Below are positions 44,269 through 52,169 of a stretch of DNA of 64,000 nt, in pieces (position 1 is the first letter of the stretch; each line of letters opens with the position of its first letter). The position numbers and the translations under genes are program-made. Under the pieces are notes generated by a model. That model saw only the letters and a list, made by a program, of their open reading frames with translations. It did no database searches and was not told where the DNA came from. This DNA comes from an uncultured Mycoplasmatota bacterium (lineage in GTDB: Bacteria > Bacillota_I > Bacilli_A > RF39 > UBA660), in assembly GCA_948434005.1 (NCBI GenBank), contig CAOJEH010000004.1, positions 1-64,000 on the forward strand, given 5' to 3'.

Positions 44269-45627
44269 TTATGTTTTTGAATACGCTAAAATATCATTCC
44301 AAACAGCTGCTCCTACTATACCATTAACCGGTAATTGTAATAATTCTTGTAATACTCTAACAGATTGTTGCGTAAGTGTATCATACTCTCCAGTGACTCT
44401 AACACCTGGAATATTTCTCTTTTCACGACAAATCTTAAGCAATAATTTTTGAAGTCTTCTAACATCATCACCTTTAGTACCTAATGTTAAAAGTCTACCT
44501 CCAAAGAATTCATCTTCATATTGAAGATATTCACTAGGTATTGATTTAAGTAAATTATCATAAGCATCGATAAGTTTTCCCCAAGTATATTTATCAACAA
44601 CCCCTGTTCCAGGAAGTCCATATTTCTTTTGAAATGCTAAAACCATCTTAACAGTATTTTCATCAAATACAGAATTATTAACTCTACCTAAGAATGGTAT
44701 TTCATCATCAAAATAAGCAATTGCTCTTAATATATAATGTAATAGTCTAATAAAAATTCCCTGATCTAAATACTTAAGTTCAGTATTGTAAAGTAAGGCT
44801 GCTTCTTCAGGAGATATTCCTTCAGAGTTTAAATCAGAAATTTTCTTTACACTATTATAAATATATTTTATTTTATACCAAGTAGATTTATCTACTATTC
44901 CATTTGGCTCTAAGTTAAATATTTCTTGGAATTTTTTTACACTAGCTTCAGTTTCTACTGTATAATACTCACTACTATCATCATTTTTTGGTATAGCAGG
45001 ATAATTCTTACTTATTCTATTTAATTGCCTTTTAAGTAGTAAAACATTATTACCTGCTACTCCTACACGTAATGGGTAACCAGGATATGATGAAATATCA
45101 GCAGATAAAGGAGCATTATAAACAATGCTTATATCACTTCCATAATAATATTTTAGTATTTGTTCAGGAGATTTACCTTGTTTTGCTAAAGATACACTTC
45201 CCCATTGTGAAAGCCCCTCACATGTTGTATTTTTCCCATCACAATATTGTGCAAATAAAGGTTGTATTTGACCATCTCTTACAATATAGTTATTAAATAT
45301 AGAATCAACTATTTGTACTATAGTTTCATAAAATTCTCTATCTTCTATAAATGTTTGATCATAAGCTGGAGAAGATGTTATATCAAAACTATAACCACGC
45401 GATGGATACCACTCATTATATATTCTATTAAGTGCAAAAGAAATCTGAGCTAAAATATTTGCTTTTAATGCATCTGTAGGCCAATTAGGATATAACTCAC
45501 TAGATGCAACATTCTTTATATATTCTTGAAAAGGTACTGTAATATTCTTAGCATTAGTATCATTAGGCACACCTAAATGAACTACTATATTAGTAGGTAT
45601 CCTTGGAGATACATATTTAGCTGCCAT
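44269..45627 (-). CDS. SpoIID-like domain plus peptidoglycan-binding repeats
   Basis: 452 residues. The first ~165 residues look like a SpoIID/LytB domain (VPFQEYIKNV, WPTDALKANILAQISFALNRI, CEGLSQWGSVSLAKQGKSPEQILKYYYG). Then follow three peptidoglycan-binding domain 1 copies (near 180-255, 285-350, 370-450), each with VKxFQ/VLQ...L-NGIVD--TW. SpoIID acts in sporulation wall hydrolysis; here it may remodel peptidoglycan at the surface or spore. No signal peptide is visible. ATG at 45627 follows GGGGGT and overlaps the previous gene. Confidence 0.78.
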   Translation of the reverse strand: MAAKYVSPRIPTNIVVHLGVPNDTNAKNITVPFQEYIKNVASSELYPNWPTDALKANILAQISFALNRIYNEWYPSRGYSFDITSSPAYDQTFIEDREFYETIVQIVDSIFNNYIVRDGQIQPLFAQYCDGKNTTCEGLSQWGSVSLAKQGKSPEQILKYYYGSDISIVYNAPLSADISSYPGYPLRVGVAGNNVLLLKRQLNRISKNYPAIPKNDDSSEYYTVETEASVKKFQEIFNLEPNGIVDKSTWYKIKYIYNSVKKISDLNSEGISPEEAALLYNTELKYLDQGIFIRLLHYILRAIAYFDDEIPFLGRVNNSVFDENTVKMVLAFQKKYGLPGTGVVDKYTWGKLIDAYDNLLKSIPSEYLQYEDEFFGGRLLTLGTKGDDVRRLQKLLLKICREKRNIPGVRVTGEYDTLTQQSVRVLQELLQLPVNGIVGAAVWNDILAYSKT

Positions 45628-46027
45628 CAGAACTACCCCCATTTAAACTTACTTTTACATATTGTAACACTTTAACATCACCAAACATTGAAATTTCATA
45701 TTGCTTAATTGTTTTATACTCTTCACTACTTACTATTAAATTATAGGTAGTATATTTAGGAATTTCAAATTCCTCAAAATTAGCATCTCCATTAGGTGCA
45801 GGCAAAATAATATTATCAACTATTCCACTCATATCTGTTTTTCCATTAAAAAATAATACATCATTATCTCCTATAGTTTTAGTAATATAAATTTCAGCAT
45901 TAGCAATAGGAATTACCTGATCAGCAGTAAATACTTGTACTTTTAAAACCCCTGTACTCGGATTTTCTTCAATAAAACTTTTATAAGCATCTGTTTTTTC
46001 AAATTGCTCTAAAGACATATATTCCAT
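45617..46027 (-). CDS. carboxypeptidase-regulatory/Ig-like domain protein
   Basis: 136 residues, a single beta domain with STGVLKVQVFTADQVIPIANAEIYITKTIG...TDMSGIVDNIILPAPN...TYNLIVSSEEYKTIKQYEISMFGDVKVLQYVKVSL. The pattern of 'added features, then SGI' matches carboxypeptidase regulatory-like or prealbumin-type folds. It sits between the LysM and SpoIID genes, overlapping both (GGAGG, then ATG at the LysM stop), so it should be part of the same wall assembly. No signal peptide. Confidence 0.65.
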   Translation of the reverse strand: MEYMSLEQFEKTDAYKSFIEENPSTGVLKVQVFTADQVIPIANAEIYITKTIGDNDVLFFNGKTDMSGIVDNIILPAPNGDANFEEFEIPKYTTYNLIVSSEEYKTIKQYEISMFGDVKVLQYVKVSLNGGSSDGS

Positions 46028-46722
46028 TAGTTAACCTCCTTTATCTTTAGGACTTGACCTATAGTCAAATTATTTGAAGTTAAATTATTTAATTTTTTTA
46101 TATTATCAACAGTTGTATCATAATTTCTGGCAATTGAATATAGTGTATCTCCCTTTTTTACTGTATGATTAATATAATTCTTACCTCCTCCTTCAAATCC
46201 TTCTCCATAGCATTCTTCTATTCCTATAGTTTCTTCACCAACTTTAATTCTTAAAACTTGTCCTATAGATAGATTATTACTAGTTAATTTATTATCCCTT
46301 TTTATCTGATCTACTGTTGTATCAAACTTCTTTGCAATAGTATATAAACTGTCACCTTTTTTCACTGTATAATTTTGATAAATAGGTACAACTGTAATAT
46401 CCCCAACACTTCCTATATCATCATCACTAGGAGTTAACTTTAAAACCTGTCCTATTCGTAATGTTGTACTAGTTAGATTATTATAATTCATTAAATGAAG
46501 TACAGATATTCCAAATTTCTTACCGATAGAATATAAGCTATCACCTTTTTGTACTACATACATTGTTGGTTCAGATGTATCTTCATTTATCCTTAAAACC
46601 TGTCCAACTGATATTGTATTACTAGTTAAGTTATTTAATCTTTTTATATCTTCAACAGTAGTTCCAAATTGTCTCGCTATTCCAAATAGCGTATCACCTT
46701 TTTGTACAGTGTAATTTTTCAA
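46027..46722 (-). CDS. LysM repeat protein (four LysM domains)
   Basis: 231 residues. Four LysM domains (about 1-46, 52-96, 115-160, 185-230), each running YTVQKGDTLFGIARQFGTTV, then IKRLNNLTSNTISVGQVLRI or similar. LysM binds glycan chains of peptidoglycan. Start TTG at 46722 with GAGGTG 6 nt upstream; no ATG is available. There is no signal peptide, as in spore-coat or cortex LysM proteins like SafA. The first gene of an overlapping operon with the Ig-like and SpoIID genes. Confidence 0.9.
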   Translation of the reverse strand: MKNYTVQKGDTLFGIARQFGTTVEDIKRLNNLTSNTISVGQVLRINEDTSEPTMYVVQKGDSLYSIGKKFGISVLHLMNYNNLTSTTLRIGQVLKLTPSDDDIGSVGDITVVPIYQNYTVKKGDSLYTIAKKFDTTVDQIKRDNKLTSNNLSIGQVLRIKVGEETIGIEECYGEGFEGGGKNYINHTVKKGDTLYSIARNYDTTVDNIKKLNNLTSNNLTIGQVLKIKEVN

Positions 46723-46790
46723 TATATCACCTCATAAAATTATATGTCTTTTAAATTATGATATGAAAAAGGAAATACAAACAAAAAGAA

Positions 46791-46817
46791 AAAAAGATGA
46801 GCTTAGTCATCTTTTAA
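46791..46817 (-). terminator. terminator of the second TasA-like gene
   Basis: AAAGATGA-CTAAGC-TCATCTTTTTTT on the minus strand. A related hairpin sits at 52030-52053, behind an orphan promoter. Confidence 0.8.
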
Positions 46818-46821
46818 AATC

Positions 46822-47982
46822 CTAATTTATATCTTCTTTATCTACCGATATTACTGGTCGTATACCAAAACTATCATTTATTGGATCTGCCCAAGGTGCT
46901 TGTCCGTTTTCATTTATCGCAAAGCTTTTAGTAGGGTCAATCCCAGAACTCGGAGTAAGCCAATAGTTCACTGAATACACCCATATAGGACTATGTGAAG
47001 CACACGTAGAATCACCTGCAGCATAAACACATCCTAGATCTACAGCCGAGTTAAAGTCCATTAGTCTCACTTCATTTGGAACAGCCCCTAAACTTTCCAG
47101 TATTTGTTTATATTTTTTTAGATGAGAATAAATCAAATTATCAGTGTGATTTAATTTTTTTTCACTATATGAATTACCAATTACATCCCCATTTTCATCA
47201 TATCTTACCCAGTACAAACTCTTTGAAAATGCTGTTGTTTCTGCATCATCACTTTGTAGATGTGTTGTTAAACTTATATTCTTTTCTGCTAATGCTTTTA
47301 CTTTATCTCCACTACTTGAAATTACATAAAAACTCTCTGTTCCTTTTGTTATTTTATCTCCTACTGTTATTGTTCCACTGTTATCTACATCTGTTTTTGT
47401 CCATTTTGGCATCGGCTCTGCCTTTATACTTATTCTTGCACCAAAGACTTTATTTATTACTTCTTCTCCTGCATCACTTGATATCCATAATCTTAGTGTA
47501 TAATTATTTTCCTCATTTGGTTTTATTTTACCATTTTCTAACTCTCTTTTATTTCCTATTTCTGATTTACTTGTTGTTAATTCATTTAATTTTTCTGTTG
47601 TTGAACTTTCATTTTTTGTTAAACTATATTTTATACTTTCATCTAGCATTCTTTCTTCCCCTGATGATATCTCTATATCATCTAAATATATTGTATATCT
47701 TGTATTTAGATTTCCATTATTTTCTATCCTAAAATTATATCCTTCTGTTTGTAAGCCCTCTTCATCACTTATTGGTATTGCACTTTCTGAATTAATTCCT
47801 TTACTTGTTTTATCATCTAATATTAATGATAAATTTCCTGCCTTTATTATATTATCTTTAGTTCCACTTAATGTTTTTGTTAACCACGCATAGGTTGCTA
47901 CCAATAATACTATTAATATAGCTACTATCGGAATTAACATTATCTTATTAAATTTTCTTTCTTTCTTATTTACTTCTTCCAT
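46822..47982 (-). CDS. TasA-like surface protein with poly-G promoter
   Basis: 386 residues, paralogue of the gene at 33796. Membrane helix (about 12-30) then VATYAWLTKTLSGTKDNIIKAGNLSLILD, and a beta-sandwich (EGYNFRIENNGNLNTRYTIYLDDIEISSGEERMLDESIKYSLTK). The C-terminal part (about 230-386) ends SPIWVYSVNYWLTPSSG...SFAINENGQAPWADPINDSFGIRPVISV, the FISUMP-like module. Exported and probably surface-displayed. The start has GAAAGG; the promoter just upstream carries a 10-nt G run in its spacer and may vary in strength by slippage. Confidence 0.75.
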   Translation of the reverse strand: MEEVNKKERKFNKIMLIPIVAILIVLLVATYAWLTKTLSGTKDNIIKAGNLSLILDDKTSKGINSESAIPISDEEGLQTEGYNFRIENNGNLNTRYTIYLDDIEISSGEERMLDESIKYSLTKNESSTTEKLNELTTSKSEIGNKRELENGKIKPNEENNYTLRLWISSDAGEEVINKVFGARISIKAEPMPKWTKTDVDNSGTITVGDKITKGTESFYVISSSGDKVKALAEKNISLTTHLQSDDAETTAFSKSLYWVRYDENGDVIGNSYSEKKLNHTDNLIYSHLKKYKQILESLGAVPNEVRLMDFNSAVDLGCVYAAGDSTCASHSPIWVYSVNYWLTPSSGIDPTKSFAINENGQAPWADPINDSFGIRPVISVDKEDIN

Positions 47983-48013
47983 ATTTTTTTCCTTTCTTTA
48001 TCTTTGTACTTTT

Positions 48014-48043
48014 ATCATCCCCCCCCCCGGGGCTTGTTGGCAC
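48014..48043 (-). promoter_or_regulatory. poly-G spacer promoter of the TasA-like gene
   Basis: On the minus strand -35 GTGCCA (48038-48043) and -10 GATGAT (48014-48019), with the 18-nt spacer almost filled by C4 and then G10 (G run at 48019-48028). It starts about 25 nt before the ATG. Very unusual in so AT-rich a genome; changes in run length would change the -35/-10 distance. Confidence 0.65.
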
Positions 48044-48100
48044 TATAAATTATATATATGATTTTAAAGAGAAAAAAATAAATATTTTTTTGAAAATAAA

Positions 48101-48128
48101 AAAGATTTAGTATTTATTTAAATCTTCT
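48101..48128 (-). terminator. hairpin with T-run, possible terminator
   Basis: AAGATTTA/TTAAATCTT stem followed by TTTTTATTTT on the minus strand, between the poly-G promoter and the gene at 48236. Confidence 0.5.
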
Positions 48129-48179
48129 TACATCACTATTAACTATTGGATTAAAGAAAAATTTACTCTCCTTATATAT

Positions 48180-48220
48180 TAAAAATCCTAAAGCAATAAT
48201 TTATTACTTTAGGATTATCT
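48180..48220 (-). terminator. terminator after the gene at 48236
   Basis: Stem TCCTAAAG/CTTTAGGA with a loop of AT-rich sequence, then a T-rich tail on the minus strand. Confidence 0.7.
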
Positions 48221-48235
48221 ATTTCTTAGTTTTAA

Positions 48236-48691
48236 TCATTTTGCTAAACCAATATATTTTTCTCCATTTTTTACATATGCATATAAATAATACTTAGTAC
48301 CTTCAACTTTAACAAATGTATCATTAGTTTTTAATACAAATTTATTATCTTTTACTTTTATGAATTTATTATCTGCAACTACTGTATATTGCTTTTGATT
48401 ACTCTTAGTACCTGCCGATACAACGATACTATCTTCACTTTCACTTACAAGTTTTATTTCTACTGGAACATAATAAGCAGATGATGCAAGTTTTGATTCA
48501 TATACTGGTTCCCTATCATATTTCCATTTATCTGGTTCTTTCTCTTTTATAACTTTAGTTTTATTAACATAATTAGCTGAAAAATATGGAATATTACCAA
48601 AGAAATATAAACCTATAACAACTAGTAAAACTATAATTATAATTATAACATTTACTATAGAACCTGTTTCTTGATTTCGATCATTCCTCAT
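48236..48691 (-). CDS. small membrane-anchored protein, unknown
   Basis: 151 residues: an N-terminal polar stretch, one membrane helix (about 12-32, IIIIIVLLVVIGLYFF), and an outside beta-rich part (YYVPVEIKLVSESEDSIVVSAGTKSNQKQYTVVADNKFIKVKDNKFVL...KYYLYAYVKNGEKYIGL). AGGTGG precedes the ATG. No recognisable family. It is separated from trxB by about 90 nt. Confidence 0.62.
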   Translation of the reverse strand: MRNDRNQETGSIVNVIIIIIVLLVVIGLYFFGNIPYFSANYVNKTKVIKEKEPDKWKYDREPVYESKLASSAYYVPVEIKLVSESEDSIVVSAGTKSNQKQYTVVADNKFIKVKDNKFVLKTNDTFVKVEGTKYYLYAYVKNGEKYIGLAK

Positions 48692-48782
48692 ATTATTACC
48701 ACCTTATAAATAATATTTTATCATAATTTAAAACTATCCCTATTTCTTTTAATTAAGTTAATGTAAATTTTTGTAAATAACT

Positions 48783-49676
48783 TTAATCATCCAAATAATT
48801 AATAGCTAAAGTCGCAGCTAAAGCTCCATCAGAAGTAGCAGTAACTAGTTGTCTTAAACTCTTACTTCTAACATCACCTGCTACAAAGATACCATCTGCA
48901 TTAGTTTTGCAATCACTTGAATCTATATAATTATCTGTAGTTAAATTAATTATTGATTTAACTATTTGACTATTCGGAATATGACCTATTGCTATAAATA
49001 GACCAGATACTTCTAATTCTTTATCCTTATTAGTTTTATTATTTTTTAAAATAACTCCTTCTAGTTTTTCATTCCCTATAATTTCTACTACATTACTATT
49101 AAGTATAGCCTCAACATTATCCCTAGATTTTAAAATATCGCTGAAATGCTTATCTCCTCTAAATTCATCTCTTCTATGAACTAAATATACTTTATTACAT
49201 ATATTTGATAAATATATTGCATCTTCTAAAGCAGTATTTCCACCACCTACAACTACTACGTCTTTATCTTTATAAAAATTACCATCACATATAGCACAGT
49301 AAGAGACACCCCTACCAACAAATTTATCTTCATTTTTAATATCTAATTTTTTTGGACTAAGTCCTGTAGCAATAATAATAGATTTTGCTATATATTTATT
49401 ATTAGAAGTAATAACTTTTTTATCTTTAGTTAGTTCTATAACCTTTTCATTTTTATATTCCATTCCTAATTCTATAGCCTGATTATATATATTAGTTGAA
49501 AATTCAAATCCAGATAAACCCAAAACACCAGGATAATTATCCACAGAGCTAGTATTAATAATTTGACCACCATAACTAGCTGACTCTAATACTAATACTT
49601 TTTTACCTGCTCTAAGCCCATATATAGCAGAAGTAAGGCCAGCTACTCCTGCACCTATTATAATAATATCATACAT
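48783..49676 (-). CDS. trxB: thioredoxin reductase
   Basis: 297 residues. FAD-binding GAGVAGLTSAIYGLRAGKKVLVLE near the start, redox motif CAICDG (Cys127, Cys130), NADPH motif VVGGGNTALEDA (144-155) and the FAD closing motif GIFVAGDVRSKSLRQLVTA. It reduces thioredoxin with NADPH. It starts 1 nt after the trxA stop, so trxA-trxB form an operon. Confidence 0.96.
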   Translation of the reverse strand: MYDIIIIGAGVAGLTSAIYGLRAGKKVLVLESASYGGQIINTSSVDNYPGVLGLSGFEFSTNIYNQAIELGMEYKNEKVIELTKDKKVITSNNKYIAKSIIIATGLSPKKLDIKNEDKFVGRGVSYCAICDGNFYKDKDVVVVGGGNTALEDAIYLSNICNKVYLVHRRDEFRGDKHFSDILKSRDNVEAILNSNVVEIIGNEKLEGVILKNNKTNKDKELEVSGLFIAIGHIPNSQIVKSIINLTTDNYIDSSDCKTNADGIFVAGDVRSKSLRQLVTATSDGALAATLAINYLDD

Positions 49677-49677
49677 A

Positions 49678-49989
49678 TTAAAGACCCAAAAATTCCTTTA
49701 ACTCATCCATACTAAGAAAACCTAAAGAACTATTTTTAACTTCTCCATCTTCAAATACTAATAATGTAGGAATTGACATTATACCATATTTTTTGGAAAT
49801 CTCTAAAGCATTATCTATATCCATCTTATAATAATTATAAGTATCATCACTTTCTGATAATTTTTCTATAATTGGTGATAGCATCTTACATGGTCCACAC
49901 CAATTAGCATAAAAATCTACTAATACCTTCTTTGAAGACTTCAAAACCTTCTCTTCAAACTCATCTTCTTTTATATCTATTACTTTCAT
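49678..49989 (-). CDS. trxA: thioredoxin
   Basis: 103 residues, the usual length. The active site WCGPC (W30 to C34) follows VLVDFYANW, and cis-Pro is in MSIPTLLVFEDGE. It is a cytoplasmic disulfide reductant, recycled by the TrxB gene that follows. AGGAGATG precedes the ATG. Thioredoxin-like proteins at 18363 and 38278 are other members. Confidence 0.95.
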   Translation of the reverse strand: MKVIDIKEDEFEEKVLKSSKKVLVDFYANWCGPCKMLSPIIEKLSESDDTYNYYKMDIDNALEISKKYGIMSIPTLLVFEDGEVKNSSLGFLSMDELKEFLGL

Positions 49990-50109
49990 TTAATCATCTC
50001 CTATTATTAATATAAATCATTCTTTTGCCAATATTATACCATAATATTCCATATTTTCATTAAATTATAAAAAAAGTGAAATTTTTTTGAAATTTTTTGC
50101 ACTTTTTTA

Positions 50110-50138
50110 TTGACAAATTAACTACTTTCGGTTAGTAT
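50110..50138 (+). promoter_or_regulatory. plus-strand promoter for a small RNA
   Basis: -35 TTGACA (50110-50115), 17-nt spacer, -10 TAGTAT (50133-50138). There is no plus-strand gene downstream, only hairpins. Confidence 0.7.
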
Positions 50139-50143
50139 AAAAA

Positions 50144-50245
50144 GCACCAATTCGGTATTAGGCGAATTGGTCGCTAGTATCACACTAGCCAACCCCTTTT
50201 TATTCTTTTTGGAGACTGCCCTCAGGGGGTGCAGTCTCTTAGATT
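50144..50245 (+). ncRNA. small RNA candidate with three hairpins and a pseudoknot
   Basis: Stems ACCAATTCG/CGAATTGGT (50146-50171), GCTAGT/ACTAGC (50173-50189) and GAGACTGC/GCAGTCTC (50212-50238). The single-stranded ACCCC (50192-50196) is complementary to GGGGT (50226-50230) in the third loop, which could form a pseudoknot. No ORF fits. On the minus strand the first stem is followed by a T-run (TGCTTTTT), so it may also serve as a terminator for the gene at 50275. The RNA reading is inferred from the promoter and folding. Confidence 0.6.
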
Positions 50246-50274
50246 AAAAATTAAAGAAGACTAACTGTCTTCTT

Positions 50275-51888
50275 TTATTTATGTTTATAAATAGTATATA
50301 ATCTAATACCATCCATTTTTTTAACTTTAATTTCCCTATAATCCTCTTTTAACTTATCATTACCATGTATATTAGTATCTATAAAATAATCATAATCATC
50401 TAATTCATTCCAGTCTTTTATTATTATATAATCAACTATAATTCTTTTTTTGTCTATATAATTTAACTTATTTAAACTAGCACCATTATATTCAGACTTT
50501 ACTGAAATAGTATCTCTATTATCTATTTTTGCAATATATTCTAATGCGTCACTATTAGCTAATTTCCAATAATTATTGTCAAAATTTTCTATTGCATATT
50601 TTCTAAAAGGCATACTAAAATAATTACTTTGATAAGGATGATTCTTTATCATCCAATTAATTACTATTAAAATATTCAATATAATAATTATATTTATTAA
50701 TATTCTGAACTTATTAATTTTTTTTAATAACCATCTTAAACCTATAATACTATTAACTATTATCATTGGATAAATAAAATAAGCATGTCTCCAACCTCCA
50801 TATAATGTTGGTTTTACTATTATACATAATAACAATACAATAAATAATATTGTATTTATAAATAATAGATTTATACTACTAATTATTTTTTTATTTAATA
50901 ACTTTTTTATGTTATCTATAAATCCTATTAAAAATAATAAAATATACAATATAGGAGTTGATATTATAATAAATACTGGGAGATAATGCCATGGAAGGTT
51001 ATTCGCAGGAACATATTTCCCAAAGTATAATGAAACAAAACCTGATTTTGGGATAGGATCAACATAATGATTAAAAAACTTTATAACTTCAAAGGGATAT
51101 TTAATCGGATTATACCACATTGGTGGTGTCATTATAAAATAGAATATATACGTAAATATAAGGACTAATAATAATTTAAAAAGAATGTTTTTAACATTTT
51201 TCTTATTTAACAATAAAGAAAAAATAAAACACAAAAATATAATAAGCGCACCTATAATTCTACTATTCATAGTAAAAGCTGTAATTATACTTAATTTTAT
51301 TATGTTTTTTAATTTACTGTCCTCTAAAAATCTCATGCAATAATAACAATTAATTATACAAAGAGACATAAACATCAAATCTTTTATATTATAAAAAGCA
51401 TCACCATATATTTTTGGAGATATAACTAAAAATATCGTACCTATTAAGGAAAAATTTTTATTTTTTAAAATATATCTATTCAAAATTAAATAAAAGTATA
51501 TCATAGCTATAAAATATATTAAGAATGTATAAAAGTGTCTTATATTATATATGGTATTAGAAGAAAATCTAAATCCATTAAAATGTTCTAGTATAGTAAT
51601 TGGGAGTTGAATACCAACGCCATAATACTTATATGGATAATTATTAACACAAAAATCATAAAACTGTATTGTATAATAATATTCGCTATTTTGAATTGTA
51701 CTTTTTTCAATTGGAAATATTTTTAAGTATTCATAATAATTAACAAAAGTATGTCTTCTTTGCATTTCTTCATCTGCTGATATACCATAATCTTTAAAGG
51801 TAATTATACCAACTACAAATAGAACTATAAAAAAAAGAAATACCCATTTATTAGTTTTAATATGATCCAAAGACTTCCTCCAAAACAT
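50275..51888 (-). CDS. GT-C type membrane glycosyltransferase (ArnT/PMT-like)
   Basis: 537 residues with about ten to twelve membrane helices. The first outside loop has DYGISADEEMQRRH, an acidic pattern as used by GT-C enzymes for binding the lipid-linked sugar; the C-terminal part is soluble (about 430-537). I infer that it transfers a sugar from a polyprenyl carrier to a glycan or protein outside. It has GGAGAAAAATAAG before the ATG and its own promoter about 20-60 nt upstream (TTGCTA, 16 nt, TATTAT). It is isolated between the small RNA and the oxidoreductase. Confidence 0.7.
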   Translation of the reverse strand: MFWRKSLDHIKTNKWVFLFFIVLFVVGIITFKDYGISADEEMQRRHTFVNYYEYLKIFPIEKSTIQNSEYYYTIQFYDFCVNNYPYKYYGVGIQLPITILEHFNGFRFSSNTIYNIRHFYTFLIYFIAMIYFYLILNRYILKNKNFSLIGTIFLVISPKIYGDAFYNIKDLMFMSLCIINCYYCMRFLEDSKLKNIIKLSIITAFTMNSRIIGALIIFLCFIFSLLLNKKNVKNILFKLLLVLIFTYIFYFIMTPPMWYNPIKYPFEVIKFFNHYVDPIPKSGFVSLYFGKYVPANNLPWHYLPVFIIISTPILYILLFLIGFIDNIKKLLNKKIISSINLLFINTILFIVLLLCIIVKPTLYGGWRHAYFIYPMIIVNSIIGLRWLLKKINKFRILINIIIILNILIVINWMIKNHPYQSNYFSMPFRKYAIENFDNNYWKLANSDALEYIAKIDNRDTISVKSEYNGASLNKLNYIDKKRIIVDYIIIKDWNELDDYDYFIDTNIHGNDKLKEDYREIKVKKMDGIRLYTIYKHK

Positions 51889-52029
51889 CTTATTTTTCTC
51901 CTTTTCTATACTAATAATATTATCTATATATTTTTTAGCAATATACTATACTAAAAGCAAAAAACTAAAAAGTAAGTATTTATTTTAAAACTTATATATT
52001 AAACCTACTATATAAATAATAATAAATTA

Positions 52030-52056
52030 AAAAGATGAACTTAATCATCCCTTACT
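52030..52056 (-). terminator. terminator behind an orphan promoter
   Basis: GATGA-TTAAGT-TCATC followed by TTTTTAATTT on the minus strand, similar to the terminator of the TasA-like gene at 46791. It begins about 25 nt after the poly-G promoter, leaving room for only a 17-codon frame. Confidence 0.65.
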
Positions 52057-52077
52057 CCTTATATCTTTTATAGCATT

Positions 52078-52106
52078 ATCATACCCCCCACCGATCTTTT
52101 TGTCAA
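52078..52106 (-). promoter_or_regulatory. poly-G spacer promoter without a gene
   Basis: -35 TTGACA (52101-52106), exactly 17 nt, -10 TATGAT (52078-52083); six G adjoin the -10 (52084-52089). The flanking DNA resembles the promoter region at 48014, including the ATATATATAATT stretch upstream. Confidence 0.7.
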
Positions 52107-52136
52107 TAAAAATTATATATATGAATGTAAAGCAAA

Positions 52137-52163
52137 AAAGGAGAGCAAATATTTGCTCTCTAC
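52137..52163 (-). terminator. terminator of the oxidoreductase gene
   Basis: GAGAGCAAAT/ATTTGCTCTC stem followed by a T-run on the minus strand. Confidence 0.85.
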
Positions 52164-52169
52164 TATTTA

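Noticed and set aside
47076-47732. 218-codon open frame on the plus strand
   Set aside because: It is antisense to the TasA-like gene, is made of Leu, His, Tyr and Phe-rich low-complexity sequence and has no ribosome site; a shadow of codon bias.
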